Positions 26,100-34,748 of a stretch of DNA of 64,000 bases are shown in pieces. The position numbers and the translations under genes are program-made. Under the pieces are notes generated by a model. The model saw only the letters and a program-made list of their open reading frames with translations. It ran no database searches and was not told where the DNA came from. How positions within the stretch are numbered: position 1 is the stretch's first letter; the number at the start of each line of letters is the position of its first letter. This DNA is from UBA6109 sp035366835 (GTDB taxonomy: Bacteria; Desulfobacterota; Syntrophia; Syntrophales; UBA6109). The stretch covers positions 1-64,000 of the forward strand of contig DAOSIS010000008.1 in assembly GCA_035366835.1 (NCBI GenBank), written 5' to 3'.

Positions 26100-28301
26100 A
26101 TGAACGACGATCGGATACTGCAATTGCTCAACGCACTGGCCTCCGCATTCCTGTTCATGGATGCGAAGGAATTCGACATCCCCGCCGCCGGGAAGTTCCT
26201 GAATTCGCTCGACGAGATCGTGCAGGAGGCGAAAACCCTCGGGATGACGCAGATTGTCGCGGTGTCCGAGGGCATGGGCAAGACCCTGGAGATGCTGATC
26301 CTGGACACCCTGGAGGACAAGGCGGCGGGACTGGCGTCGCTGGGCGCGGAGATATCCAGGATGCAGGAGATCGTCGATTCCTACAGGAACACGGGCGGCT
26401 GCCCCGAGGGCGTCCCGACGGCGGGGACAAAAGCGGACGCCCCGGCTGCGCCGGCCGCCGAACCCGGCGGCGGACTGCAGGCGCCGGAACCGGCGCCGCC
26501 GCCGGCGGCGAAGCAGGAGGAAGTGAAGATCCAGGACGAGGCGCTCCTGAAGGATTTCATCACGGAAGGGCTGGAGTACATCGACCAGATCGAGGTCAAC
26601 ATCCTCAACCTGGAGAAGAATCCGACCGACAAGGACTTCATCAACGCCATTTTCCGGCCCTTTCATTCGATCAAGGGCGTGGCGAGTTTCCTCAACCTCG
26701 AGGCGATCCGCGAACTGGCGCACAATCTGGAGAATCTGCTGGACAAGGCCAGGAACGGGGAGGTGGCGGTGACGTCGCCCGTGATCGATGTCGTGCTCGA
26801 CGGAGCGGACATGCTCAAGACGATGATCGGCCAGTGGAAGGAGGTCCTGGAGGGCAAGCGAAACGCCCCCGACGCCACGGATCTGTCCGGCATGTATTAC
26901 CGGATCGGGAAGATCGAGCAGGGCGAGGCGGAGGAGGCCCCCCGGAAACTCGGCGAGATCCTGGTGAACGAGGGCGTCATCAGCAAGAAGGACCTCGATG
27001 AGGGTCTGAAGACCGGCCGGTCGTCGAACAAGAAGATCGGTGAGACGCTCATCAGCGGCGGCAAGGCGACGCCCAAGCAGGTCGCGCAGGCCCTCAGAAA
27101 ACAGGCGGACCAGGTGGGGGACACGTCGACCATCCGCGTCGACACCCGCAAGCTGGACGACCTGATCGACATGGTGGGCGAGCTCGTCATCACGCAGTCC
27201 ATGATCGAACAGGACGTGAGCCTTCTGGGCAACTCGGACCGGAACCTCCTCCGCAATCTGTCACAGTTCTTCCGCATCACGGCGGGGCTGCAGCGGTCCT
27301 CGACGAGCCTGCGCATGATTCCGATCAAACAGACGTTCCAGCGGATGTCGCGCCTGGTGCGGGACCTCTCGAAGAACGCCGGCAAGGTCATCGACGTGGA
27401 GATGGTCGGGGAAGACACGGAGATCGACCGGAACATGGTGGACGAGATCTACAATCCCCTCGTCCACATGATCCGCAATTCCGTCGACCACGGCGTCGGG
27501 ACCCCGGAAGAACGCGTCCGGGCGGGAAAGCCGGAACGGGGCCTGATCCAGCTGAAGGCCTACCACCGGGGCGGCAACATCGTCATCGAAATCGGCGACG
27601 ACGGGCGCGGGCTGTGCAGGCAGAAGATCCTCGACAAGGCCGTCAGGAACGGGGTCGTCGCCGCACACGACACGCTGACCGATCAGGAAATCCACCGCCT
27701 GATCTTCCTGCCCGGCCTGTCGACGGCGGAGAAGGTGACGGACGTCTCGGGCAGGGGCGTGGGGATGGATGTGGTGAAACAGGCCGTCGAGAAGCTGCGC
27801 GGGAAGATCGAGATCGAATCGGCGGAGGGCAAGGGGACCACCTTCACCACGAGTTTCCCGCTGACGATGGCGATCATCGACGGCATGATCGTGAAGGTCG
27901 GCAGGGAGCGTTATATCCTGCCGACGACGGCGATCCGGCAGGCCCTGCGTCCCGCGAAGGAGGCCTACAACAACGTCGTGGGAAAAGGGGAAATGATCAA
28001 CGTGATGGGGCGGCTGCTGCCGATCGTGCGTCTGTACGAGCATTTCGGGATTCAACCCCAGTACGAGAACCCCTGGGATGCGATTGTCGTCGTCGTCGAC
28101 GGTGCAGGCCGATCCAAATGCCTGCTGGTCGACCAGATCATCGGGAAGGCGGAAGTGGTGATCAAGAGCCTGGGGGCGGAGTTGAAGAAGGTCAAGGGCG
28201 TTTCAGGAGGGGCCATCCTCGGCGACGGGCAGATCGGCCTGATCCTGGATCCCGAAGGGTTGTTCGAGTTGAGCGAGAACCGGTCGGGCGAGAGAAGCTA
28301 G
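26100..28301 (+). CDS. cheA: chemotaxis histidine kinase CheA with extra N-terminal and T2SSE_N-like domains
   Basis: This 733-residue kinase has an unusual order. Residues 1-100 form a helical domain of unknown type, followed by a Pro/Ala linker (about 108-152). Residues 155-250 are the HPt domain with phospho-acceptor His189 in RPFHSIKGVASFL. Residues about 280-335 (LGEILVNEGVISKKDLDEGL, then IGETLISGGKATPKQVAQAL) look like two MshEN/type II secretion ATPase N-terminal repeats where a P2 CheY-binding domain might be expected. Then come the dimerisation helix (TRKLDDLIDMVGELVI, about 348), the ATPase boxes HMIRNSVDHG, GDDGRGL and DVSGRGVGMDVV, and a CheW-like domain at the end. It phosphorylates CheY and CheB. 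It is the only CheA in this window. Confidence 0.93.
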   Translation: MNDDRILQLLNALASAFLFMDAKEFDIPAAGKFLNSLDEIVQEAKTLGMTQIVAVSEGMGKTLEMLILDTLEDKAAGLASLGAEISRMQEIVDSYRNTGGCPEGVPTAGTKADAPAAPAAEPGGGLQAPEPAPPPAAKQEEVKIQDEALLKDFITEGLEYIDQIEVNILNLEKNPTDKDFINAIFRPFHSIKGVASFLNLEAIRELAHNLENLLDKARNGEVAVTSPVIDVVLDGADMLKTMIGQWKEVLEGKRNAPDATDLSGMYYRIGKIEQGEAEEAPRKLGEILVNEGVISKKDLDEGLKTGRSSNKKIGETLISGGKATPKQVAQALRKQADQVGDTSTIRVDTRKLDDLIDMVGELVITQSMIEQDVSLLGNSDRNLLRNLSQFFRITAGLQRSSTSLRMIPIKQTFQRMSRLVRDLSKNAGKVIDVEMVGEDTEIDRNMVDEIYNPLVHMIRNSVDHGVGTPEERVRAGKPERGLIQLKAYHRGGNIVIEIGDDGRGLCRQKILDKAVRNGVVAAHDTLTDQEIHRLIFLPGLSTAEKVTDVSGRGVGMDVVKQAVEKLRGKIEIESAEGKGTTFTTSFPLTMAIIDGMIVKVGRERYILPTTAIRQALRPAKEAYNNVVGKGEMINVMGRLLPIVRLYEHFGIQPQYENPWDAIVVVVDGAGRSKCLLVDQIIGKAEVVIKSLGAELKKVKGVSGGAILGDGQIGLILDPEGLFELSENRSGERS

Positions 28302-28329
28302 GCCGGTCGTCGTAACCAGGGGGAATCGT

Positions 28330-28719
28330 ATGCAGAAAGACATGAAGATCTTGATAGTGGACGACTTTGCGACCATGCGAAAGGTGATCCGGAATCTCCT
28401 CAAGCAGGTCGGCTACGAAAACATCCTCGAGGCCGAAGACGGCGTTTCGGCGCTACGGGTCCTGAAGGCGCAGAAGGTCGACCTGATCATCTCGGACTGG
28501 AACATGCCGAACATGACGGGCTTCGAACTGCTCAAGGCGGTCCGGGCCGATGCCGACCTCGGCAAGACACCTTTTCTGATGGTGACGGCCGAAGCCCTTC
28601 AGGACAACGTCGTCGCCGCGGTGAAGGCCGGCGTGAGCAATTACATCGTCAAACCGTTCACCGCCGAGGTATTGAACGAAAAGATCAGCAAGATCATGGA
28701 AAAGCTGCTGACGCCGTAG
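28330..28719 (+). CDS. cheY: chemotaxis response regulator CheY
   Basis: A 129-residue receiver very close to classical CheY: KILIVDDFATMRKVIRNLL, Asp in DLIISDWNMPNMTGFELL, Thr in FLMVTAEA and Lys in NYIVKPFTAEVLNEKI. The WNMPNM motif and the NYIVKPFTAEVL end are typical of motor-binding CheY. It lies between cheA and a cheX, the order expected for a kinase, its regulator and the phosphatase. GGGGGAA precedes the start. Confidence 0.95.
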   Translation: MQKDMKILIVDDFATMRKVIRNLLKQVGYENILEAEDGVSALRVLKAQKVDLIISDWNMPNMTGFELLKAVRADADLGKTPFLMVTAEALQDNVVAAVKAGVSNYIVKPFTAEVLNEKISKIMEKLLTP

Positions 28720-28746
28720 CCGTCGCTCGCGGGAAGGAAAGAGGAC

Positions 28747-29220
28747 ATGAACGTCAAATTCATCAATCCCTTCTTGGAGGGGACAGTCAGCGTGATCAAG
28801 ACGATGGCCTTTGTCGAGCCTCGCGCCGGGAAGCCGTTCCTGAAAAGGGACAGCGCCGCCCACGGCGACGTTTCGGGGATCATCGGTCTGACGGGGGCGG
28901 CGGTGGGCTCCGTCGCGCTGAGCTTCAGCAGCGGCGCCATCCTGCGGATCGTCTCCAATATGCTCGGCGAAGAGATCAAGGACATGAACGGCGACATCAA
29001 GGACGCGGTCGGCGAATTGACGAACATGGTGTCGGGCGCCGCGCGCAAGCGGCTCGAAGCCGAGGGATATTCCATCATGGCGGCCATCCCGACCGTCGTA
29101 TCGGGAAGCAAACACTCGATCACCCATGTGCTGGGGGGGCCGAGCATCATCATTCCCTTCGAGATCGATACGGGGCCCTTCGTGATCGACGTCTGCCTGA
29201 GCGAACCGGGCAAGAGGTAA
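28747..29220 (+). CDS. cheX: chemotaxis phosphatase CheX
   Basis: This 157-residue protein matches CheX: MNVKFINPFLEGTVSVIKTM at the N-terminus, DVSGIIGLTGAAVGSVALSF, the phosphatase signature D-xxx-E-xx-N in DAVGELTN and the Pro in AAIPTVVSG. It would hydrolyse CheY-P to end signalling. It closes the plus-strand chemotaxis run; a weak stem-loop (29233-29254) lies between it and the converging motB gene. AAGGAAAGAGG precedes the ATG. Confidence 0.9.
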   Translation: MNVKFINPFLEGTVSVIKTMAFVEPRAGKPFLKRDSAAHGDVSGIIGLTGAAVGSVALSFSSGAILRIVSNMLGEEIKDMNGDIKDAVGELTNMVSGAARKRLEAEGYSIMAAIPTVVSGSKHSITHVLGGPSIIIPFEIDTGPFVIDVCLSEPGKR

Positions 29221-29279
29221 GCGGGGAGCGTGTGCCGCCGGGTTTCCGGCGGCAGGGATTTCCGCCGCCACGCAGAAGC

Positions 29280-30074
29280 TCAGTTCGGTGCGAGAAGGAT
29301 GATGCTGATGCGCCGGTTGCGGGGGTCGCGCGGATTCAGCTTGACGTAAAGCTCCTGGTCCGCATAGCCCACCACCCTGGCGATCCGGGCGGGTTCGATG
29401 GCGTGGTTTTCCAGTTCGCGGCGCGCGGCCGAGGCCCGGGAAGAGGAGAGCTCCCAGTTCGTGATCTGCCCGCCGCGGAACGGCGCGGAATCGGTGTGCC
29501 CCTCGATGGCGACGCGATTCGGGATATCCCGGATGTTCTCGGCGACGAGGGCCAGGATCTCCCTGGCGCGGTTCGACAGCTGGGTGCCGCCCGACGAGAA
29601 CATCTCGCTTCCCTCCAGATCCACGATCTGGATGCGGACGCCTCCTTCGATGATGTCCACGAGAACGTGATTGCGAAGGCCCTTGAGCTTTTCCTCGATG
29701 GCCGTGTTGAGACGTTTCATCAGGTTTTCGGGGGTCAGGTTGCTGTCGACGGTCTCGCGCACGGCGATCCTCTTGCCCACCTTCTGCAGATTCATGTCCC
29801 GGTCGGAGATTTTCATGACCGATGTGCCGGAGGAGGCCGTTTCCTTAAAGACGTTGAAGTGCTTGAAGTACTGCGACACGGCCTGCCTCTTGTCGGGGGA
29901 GACCATGGTGATCAGCCACAGGAGAAGGAAGAAGGCCATCATGGCCGTCACGAAGTCGGCATAGGCCACCTTCCAGGAACCGCCGTGGTGCCCGCCGTGC
30001 TTCTTGACCACCTTCTTGATGATGATGGGCTGCTGGTTTCGTTCTTCCATAAGGATCAAGCCCGGCGGGCGCAA
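29280..30074 (-). CDS. motB: flagellar motor stator protein MotB
   Basis: This 264-residue protein has a single membrane helix with the proton-accepting Asp in context (WKVAYADFVTAMMAFFLLLW) and a C-terminal OmpA-like peptidoglycan-binding domain: IEGHTDSAPFRGG, NWELSSSRA, and NPRDPRNRRISII. It is a canonical MotB and serves as the reference for the unusual pair at 50027 and 50737. motA is immediately upstream (38 bp) on the same strand. It is the last gene of the pilZ-motA-motB operon. Confidence 0.95.
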   Translation of the reverse strand: MRPPGLILMEERNQQPIIIKKVVKKHGGHHGGSWKVAYADFVTAMMAFFLLLWLITMVSPDKRQAVSQYFKHFNVFKETASSGTSVMKISDRDMNLQKVGKRIAVRETVDSNLTPENLMKRLNTAIEEKLKGLRNHVLVDIIEGGVRIQIVDLEGSEMFSSGGTQLSNRAREILALVAENIRDIPNRVAIEGHTDSAPFRGGQITNWELSSSRASAARRELENHAIEPARIARVVGYADQELYVKLNPRDPRNRRISIILLAPN

Positions 30075-30112
30075 TTTTCAGCGGCGCTCGCCGGAGACTC
30101 CGTGCAGGTTCA

Positions 30113-30970
30113 TCACTTCTTCGTCTGCCGAAAGACTTCCTCCAGTTCCGAAAAGGTCGGCTTGACGTTCGCCGGGACCACGCGCCTGCCGAATTCGACG
30201 GCGACCTTGGGTGCGGCGCCGCCCACGAAGGACAGAATCGCCACCTTCAGGACCTTGAGGTACTGGATGTCCTCTTCCGCCATGTGTTCCAGGTTCTTTC
30301 CCATGGGGCCCACGAAACCGTAGCACAGGAGAACGCCCAGGAAGGTCCCGACGAGGGCGGCGCCGATGCTGTGCCCCAGCACCTCGGGCGGTTCACCGAT
30401 CTTGCCCATGGTGAGGACGACCCCCAGAACGGCGGCGACGATTCCCAGTCCCGGAAGGGCGTCGGCCACGAAGGAGACGCTCTGCGAGGGCTGCAGGAGC
30501 TCCCCATGATGATTTTCCAGTTCGCTGTCGATGAGCGCCTCCAGCTCGTGCGGGGCGATCGTCGTCGTCATGACGGTGCGCAGGGTATCGGTGATCAGGT
30601 CGATGGCGTGACGGTTCTTCAGGATGTTCGGGTATTTGGAAAAGAGGGCGCTCTCGGACGGTGCGTCCACGTCGGATTCGATGGAGACCAACCCCTGCTG
30701 ACGGATCTTGTAGAAGATGCCGTTGAGCAGCATCAGGGCATCCACATAGTCTGCCTTGCTGTAGTTCCTGTAGGAAAACATCCGGGCCAGGGAGGCGGCG
30801 ACGGCCTTGATCACCTTCTGCGGCGAGGAGATCAGAAAGCCGCCGGTTGCCGCGCCGAAGATGATCACCACCTCCGCCGGCTGGAAGAGCACGGACAGGT
30901 TCCCCTGTTCCATGAGATAGCCGCCGATGACGGCGGCCAGGACCACCCCGATGCCGATGAAGACGAACAT
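30113..30970 (-). CDS. motA: flagellar motor stator protein MotA
   Basis: This 285-residue protein has four membrane helices. VFIGIGVVLAAVIGGYLMEQG and GNLSVLFQPAEVVIIFGAA lie at the N-terminus, and the long cytoplasmic loop with charged residues is followed by ADALPGLGIVAAVLGVVLTMG and VGTFLGVLLCYGFVGP. The length and the QGNLSVLFQ motif are typical of proton-type MotA of the E. coli class. It forms the stator ring with MotB encoded downstream. Confidence 0.95.
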   Translation of the reverse strand: MFVFIGIGVVLAAVIGGYLMEQGNLSVLFQPAEVVIIFGAATGGFLISSPQKVIKAVAASLARMFSYRNYSKADYVDALMLLNGIFYKIRQQGLVSIESDVDAPSESALFSKYPNILKNRHAIDLITDTLRTVMTTTIAPHELEALIDSELENHHGELLQPSQSVSFVADALPGLGIVAAVLGVVLTMGKIGEPPEVLGHSIGAALVGTFLGVLLCYGFVGPMGKNLEHMAEEDIQYLKVLKVAILSFVGGAAPKVAVEFGRRVVPANVKPTFSELEEVFRQTKK

Positions 30971-30982
30971 TCGAAACCCCGG

Positions 30983-31594
30983 CTACTTCCGCTTTTCGCG
31001 AAGGATCTCACGTTCCTTTTCGAAGACGAACCGGACGATCTCGTCGCGGACATCATCGTCGATCAGGACGAACCGCACGGCGACTTCGCTGCCGCCGCCC
31101 TGCGCTCTTGTTGAGGTCACCTCCCCGCACACATACATGGCGACCGGCCTGTAGGGAGAAAGCATCATCTTGATCTCGAGGATGTCTCCGACGGCATACG
31201 CTTCCCGCGTCGTGAACTTCAGTCCGCCGCCGCCGATGTTGATGCGCAGGAAGGGGAGGCGGAGGAAACCCTCCTGCTGGATGGACAGCATGCGGATCAC
31301 GGCGTCGAGTTTGGCATTGATGACCTGCAGCCAGTTCGCCAGGCGCGGATCCTCGATTTCCGGAAGGCCTTCGAAATCGCATGGATAGTCGTCCCCGCGG
31401 CGTCGCGGCGGAGGCGCGCCGGATGCACGGCAGGCCGCTGATGCAAACTCGGCGAGGAACGCTTCGCCGGACATGCGGGAGCGGACCTTGTCGATTTCCT
31501 CCGGCCCCAGGCGCCGGCATTCCAGGGCTACATACGCATCTACCCGGGAATATTCTCTTTTGTTGCTTTCCGAGAACGGTATTTCCTCTTCCAT
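30983..31594 (-). CDS. PilZ-domain protein upstream of motAB
   Basis: This 203-residue protein has the two parts of a PilZ c-di-GMP-binding site: RxxxR in KREYSRVDAYVALECR (residues about 13-17) and the N-x-S/G-xx-G turn in RINIGGGGLKF (about residue 119). A helical insert of about 90 residues separates them, and a C-terminal helix follows. The conserved Ser is a Gly. With motA 12 bp downstream it may act like a flagellar brake, slowing or swapping this stator at high c-di-GMP; that is inference. A strong sigma-54 promoter lies 58 bp upstream. Confidence 0.82.
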   Translation of the reverse strand: MEEEIPFSESNKREYSRVDAYVALECRRLGPEEIDKVRSRMSGEAFLAEFASAACRASGAPPPRRRGDDYPCDFEGLPEIEDPRLANWLQVINAKLDAVIRMLSIQQEGFLRLPFLRINIGGGGLKFTTREAYAVGDILEIKMMLSPYRPVAMYVCGEVTSTRAQGGGSEVAVRFVLIDDDVRDEIVRFVFEKEREILREKRK

Positions 31595-31651
31595 GGCCTG
31601 TTTCTCCCCCTCAGGGCGGTTGCCCCGGATCTTCTCCGCCGAGGGGGATTA

Positions 31652-31667
31652 TGCAAAGCGGGTGCCA
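31652..31667 (-). promoter_or_regulatory. sigma-54 (-24/-12) promoter of pilZ-motA-motB
   Basis: On the minus strand TGGCACCCGCTTTGCA fits the consensus TGGCACG-N4-TTGCA at every fixed -24/-12 base except one (C for G at the seventh position). It ends 58 bp ahead of the pilZ start at 31594. The expected activator is the FlrC-like protein. Confidence 0.82.
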
Positions 31668-31925
31668 CCGGGGCGAGCCGCACGCCGCCTTGAGGCGGAA
31701 CCGCCAATCCCCGGCGGATGCCTCCGGTGCGGACGATGGCCGCCCGCCGCCGGCCCCGCGGCAGCGCTCCTCCGTTTTCGTCAATAATTTGGCTTTGATG
31801 CTGATCCGTTGACGTAGAAGGAAGGCACTGCAGGGACGATGTCCGGTCCCGGGCTCATCCCCGGCACGTCTGCGTGCCCGCGGAAAAGCTGGACCGCCGC
31901 GGCTTTCCGGATGGCGATCGACGCG

Positions 31926-31941
31926 TGGTATGCAAATTGCT
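31926..31941 (+). promoter_or_regulatory. sigma-54 promoter ahead of the SPOR-TPR gene
   Basis: TGGTATGCAAATTGCT has GG and GC at the correct 10-bp spacing and lies 73 bp ahead of the start at 32014. It is back to back with the pilZ promoter at 31652 in the divergent gap 31595-32013, so an activator bound between them could serve both. The rest of that gap shows no gene. Confidence 0.7.
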
Positions 31942-32013
31942 TTTTGCGCTTTGGCCTTTCCTCCCCGGCGGAACGAACGGACCGGGGAGGCGCGGCCGCA
32001 AGGGGTCTTCCGC

Positions 32014-34680
32014 ATGAGGCGAAAGCGGTTTTTTTCGATGATTTGCCTTGCCGTCCTGTGGGCGCTCTTTTTCCCCGGACATTCGACGTCCGGCGAAAGG
32101 GCCCCGGACCGGCGCCACAGCATCCATACTGCTTCCTACCGGACTGCGGAAGGCGCGGAGCGGGAGGTGCAGATCTGGAAGGCCGCCGGCTACGCCGCAT
32201 TCGTCCGGAAAGTCGACCTTCCCGAAAAGGGGACGTGGCATCGCGTCTACGTCGGCCGGTTCCCGTCGCGGGAAGACAGTGCCCGCGTCGCCGCGAAACT
32301 GCAAAGCGAGGGGCTCCTGCAGTCGTTCACGCTGGAGCCCATGGACGTTCGGGAAACCTGGTCCGCGAACGAAGAAAGGGGCACGGCGGTGCGTCCGTCG
32401 CAGGGGGGCGAAGGAAGGCCGCGGACGGCGGACCTGGAGAAAAAGGTCCTCCCGGCGAGGCAGACCACAGGGGCGGCCCGGCAGGCGCGCAAGGCGGCGG
32501 CATTTTCTGAAAAACGCTCCGACCCCGGTGCCGGTCGGAAAGGCGCCGGGAAATCCGGGGAACCGGCGGCAACCGCAGTGCCACGTGGGGAAGTTCGGCG
32601 GCCGCCGGCGCCGAAGGATCCGGTCCTGCCGAAGCCCCCCAAGATACCCACGGCGGCGGCGTCAGGAGAGGCCGTGACCGGCCCGGCGGGAAGGGCGGAC
32701 AATGGCCCTGCCTCTCCGGCGCTCTCTCCGGAAGCGACGCCGCGGGCACTGGCCGCGGCGATGGACCATTTCCGCGCGGAACGTTACGAGGAGGCGATCG
32801 CCGGTTTCGGGGAAGCACTCAGCAAGGGGCCGGCCGCCGATCCGGTCCTGAGGGAAACGGCCCTGCTCTACAGGGCACACAGCTTCTATCTTCTGGGCGA
32901 CAGGGGGGACCGGCAGAAGTACCTGGATGCGGTCGAACAGTACAAGGCGGTCCTCGCGGCCGAAGGGAAGGGCGATGCGGACGATCTCGTGTACTACCGT
33001 CTCGGAAGCGCCTACGACAAACTGAAATTCTATTACGAGGCCTCGGCGGCCTTCGCGAATCTCGTTGCGAAACATCCCGCGTCGCCCCTCCGCCAGGAAG
33101 CGCAATTCCGTTCCGCCCTCATGCTTCACCGGGCGGGGAAATACAAACTGGCCGCGGAGAAGCTCATCGCGTATCTGGTCAGGAACCCCGGCGGCGAAAA
33201 TGCCAAGACCGCATTCTTTGCGGTGGCCGACTCCTACTATCGCATGCAGCAGACGGTCAATGCCGAACTCTGGTATACGGAGGCGCGCAAGAAGTGGCCC
33301 GATCTGAACGGGGTTCCGCCGGATCTGCTTCTCAATATGGGCTATCACTACTACGTCGCCCGCAAGTACCGCCAGGCGATCCCCCTTCTTTGCCGCTACC
33401 TCAGCCTCCATCCGAAGGAGGCCTCCGTTCCCGGGGCGCTTGTCACACTCGGGAACTGCTATGTCCAGAACGACCAGGTTCCCTCCGCGCTGAAGCTCTT
33501 CAGCCTCGTGATCGAACGCTACGCCGGTACGCTCGAGGCCCAGGAGTGCGCGGTCCTCATGGCGGATCTCGGCGTCGCAAGGCCGGGACACAGGATGGCG
33601 GCGATCCTGCCCGGACTCTCGAATTATGAGGATCCGGTGTCGGCTTACGAAGCGCTGCTCCGGAAGAACACGGATTTTCCCGTCGCCGAGGAACTCCTCT
33701 TCAAGAAGAGCTATGCCCTGGCGAAATTCGGAAAGTACGAGCAATCGATTTCCAGCTACCTGGGGCTCCTGGACCGCTACCCCTATGGGCGGCACAGGGA
33801 GGAGGGGATACGCGGCCTCGCGGCGGCGGCCGGCCCGCTGGTGAAGGCGCATGCGTCCAAAGGGGACCACCTGGCGGTCGCGGACCTGTACCTCCGGACG
33901 GCGAACAAGGGGGCCGGTCCTTTTTACGACCGGGAGAGCCTCCTGCTGATCGGGGACAGCCTGAAGAAGGCGGGTTTGAACGATCTGGCGCTCCAGGCCC
34001 TCCAGGATCTCGCAAATTCGGATCGGAGCGCCGCGGACGAGCATCGCCGCATCGGCGCCCTTTCCGAACTGGAGAGCTGGCGGAACGGAGACGACGGGAA
34101 GAAGCTGCTCGCCGCGCTGCTGCAGAAGAAGGCCGGTGATCCTCCTGTCCCGAGCGCGGTGAAGAAGGCCTTTGCCGAGCGCTTCTACCGCGAAGGGGAC
34201 TATCCGAAGGCGGCCCTTCTCTACGCGGAGGCGTCGGCAGGCGCCGCAGAGGCGGGGCAGGATCTCCGGTCCCTGGGCCGTTTCGCCGACGCCCTGAGAC
34301 GGACGGGGTCGACGGCCGCGGCCGTCGGGCAGTATCGAAAAGTCCTGTCCGCATGCACGGACGAGGGGAAGTCCTGCGAGTCCGGATTCCTTGCGGATCT
34401 CTACGAGGGGTTGGGAGACTGCTATCTGCGCGGCGGCGACGACGCGGAAGGCATTCGCATGTTTCAGCAGGCCATGGCCGTGGACGCGGACAAGGAAAGG
34501 AAATCCTGGGCCCTCTACCGGATCGGCCAGGCCGCTGCGCGCTCGGGGGGCGGCAGGTCGGCCGAGCAGTGGATCGCCCCGCTGCGCGAAGGCGGGGAGG
34601 ACGGCTTCTGGGCGAAGGTCGCGGAATACTGGACCGTTGACCGCAGGTGGCCGGGAACGCCGACGCCCGTGAAGAACTGA
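32014..34680 (+). CDS. exported SPOR-domain/TPR-repeat protein
   Basis: This 888-residue protein has an N-terminal hydrophobic signal (RRKRFFSMICLAVLWALFF), a SPOR domain at residues about 35-108 (HSIHTASYRTAEGAEREVQI, then WHRVYVGRFPSREDSARVAA), a Pro/Ala/Lys-rich linker to about 230, and then many tetratricopeptide repeats to the end. The repeats (for example FRAERYEEAIAGFGEAL and YRLGSAYDKLKFYYEAS) suggest a periplasmic scaffold anchored to peptidoglycan. The start at 32014 is taken because it begins the signal and has AAGGGG upstream; 31930 would overlap the sigma-54 promoter. It leads directly into the flagellar kinase/regulator genes. Precise role unknown. Confidence 0.82.
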   Translation: MRRKRFFSMICLAVLWALFFPGHSTSGERAPDRRHSIHTASYRTAEGAEREVQIWKAAGYAAFVRKVDLPEKGTWHRVYVGRFPSREDSARVAAKLQSEGLLQSFTLEPMDVRETWSANEERGTAVRPSQGGEGRPRTADLEKKVLPARQTTGAARQARKAAAFSEKRSDPGAGRKGAGKSGEPAATAVPRGEVRRPPAPKDPVLPKPPKIPTAAASGEAVTGPAGRADNGPASPALSPEATPRALAAAMDHFRAERYEEAIAGFGEALSKGPAADPVLRETALLYRAHSFYLLGDRGDRQKYLDAVEQYKAVLAAEGKGDADDLVYYRLGSAYDKLKFYYEASAAFANLVAKHPASPLRQEAQFRSALMLHRAGKYKLAAEKLIAYLVRNPGGENAKTAFFAVADSYYRMQQTVNAELWYTEARKKWPDLNGVPPDLLLNMGYHYYVARKYRQAIPLLCRYLSLHPKEASVPGALVTLGNCYVQNDQVPSALKLFSLVIERYAGTLEAQECAVLMADLGVARPGHRMAAILPGLSNYEDPVSAYEALLRKNTDFPVAEELLFKKSYALAKFGKYEQSISSYLGLLDRYPYGRHREEGIRGLAAAAGPLVKAHASKGDHLAVADLYLRTANKGAGPFYDRESLLLIGDSLKKAGLNDLALQALQDLANSDRSAADEHRRIGALSELESWRNGDDGKKLLAALLQKKAGDPPVPSAVKKAFAERFYREGDYPKAALLYAEASAGAAEAGQDLRSLGRFADALRRTGSTAAAVGQYRKVLSACTDEGKSCESGFLADLYEGLGDCYLRGGDDAEGIRMFQQAMAVDADKERKSWALYRIGQAAARSGGGRSAEQWIAPLREGGEDGFWAKVAEYWTVDRRWPGTPTPVKN

Positions 34681-34748
34681 CGCCTCTGGAAACGGCGGCG
34701 ACGGGCATGCCCGGGAACGCCGGCGGGGGCAAACGGACGGATCAACCC

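Noticed and set aside
29233..29254. Stem-loop TGCCGCCGG/CCGGCGGCA between the converging cheX and motB genes
   Set aside because: The stem is perfect, but neither strand has a T run after it, so a terminator is not supported.
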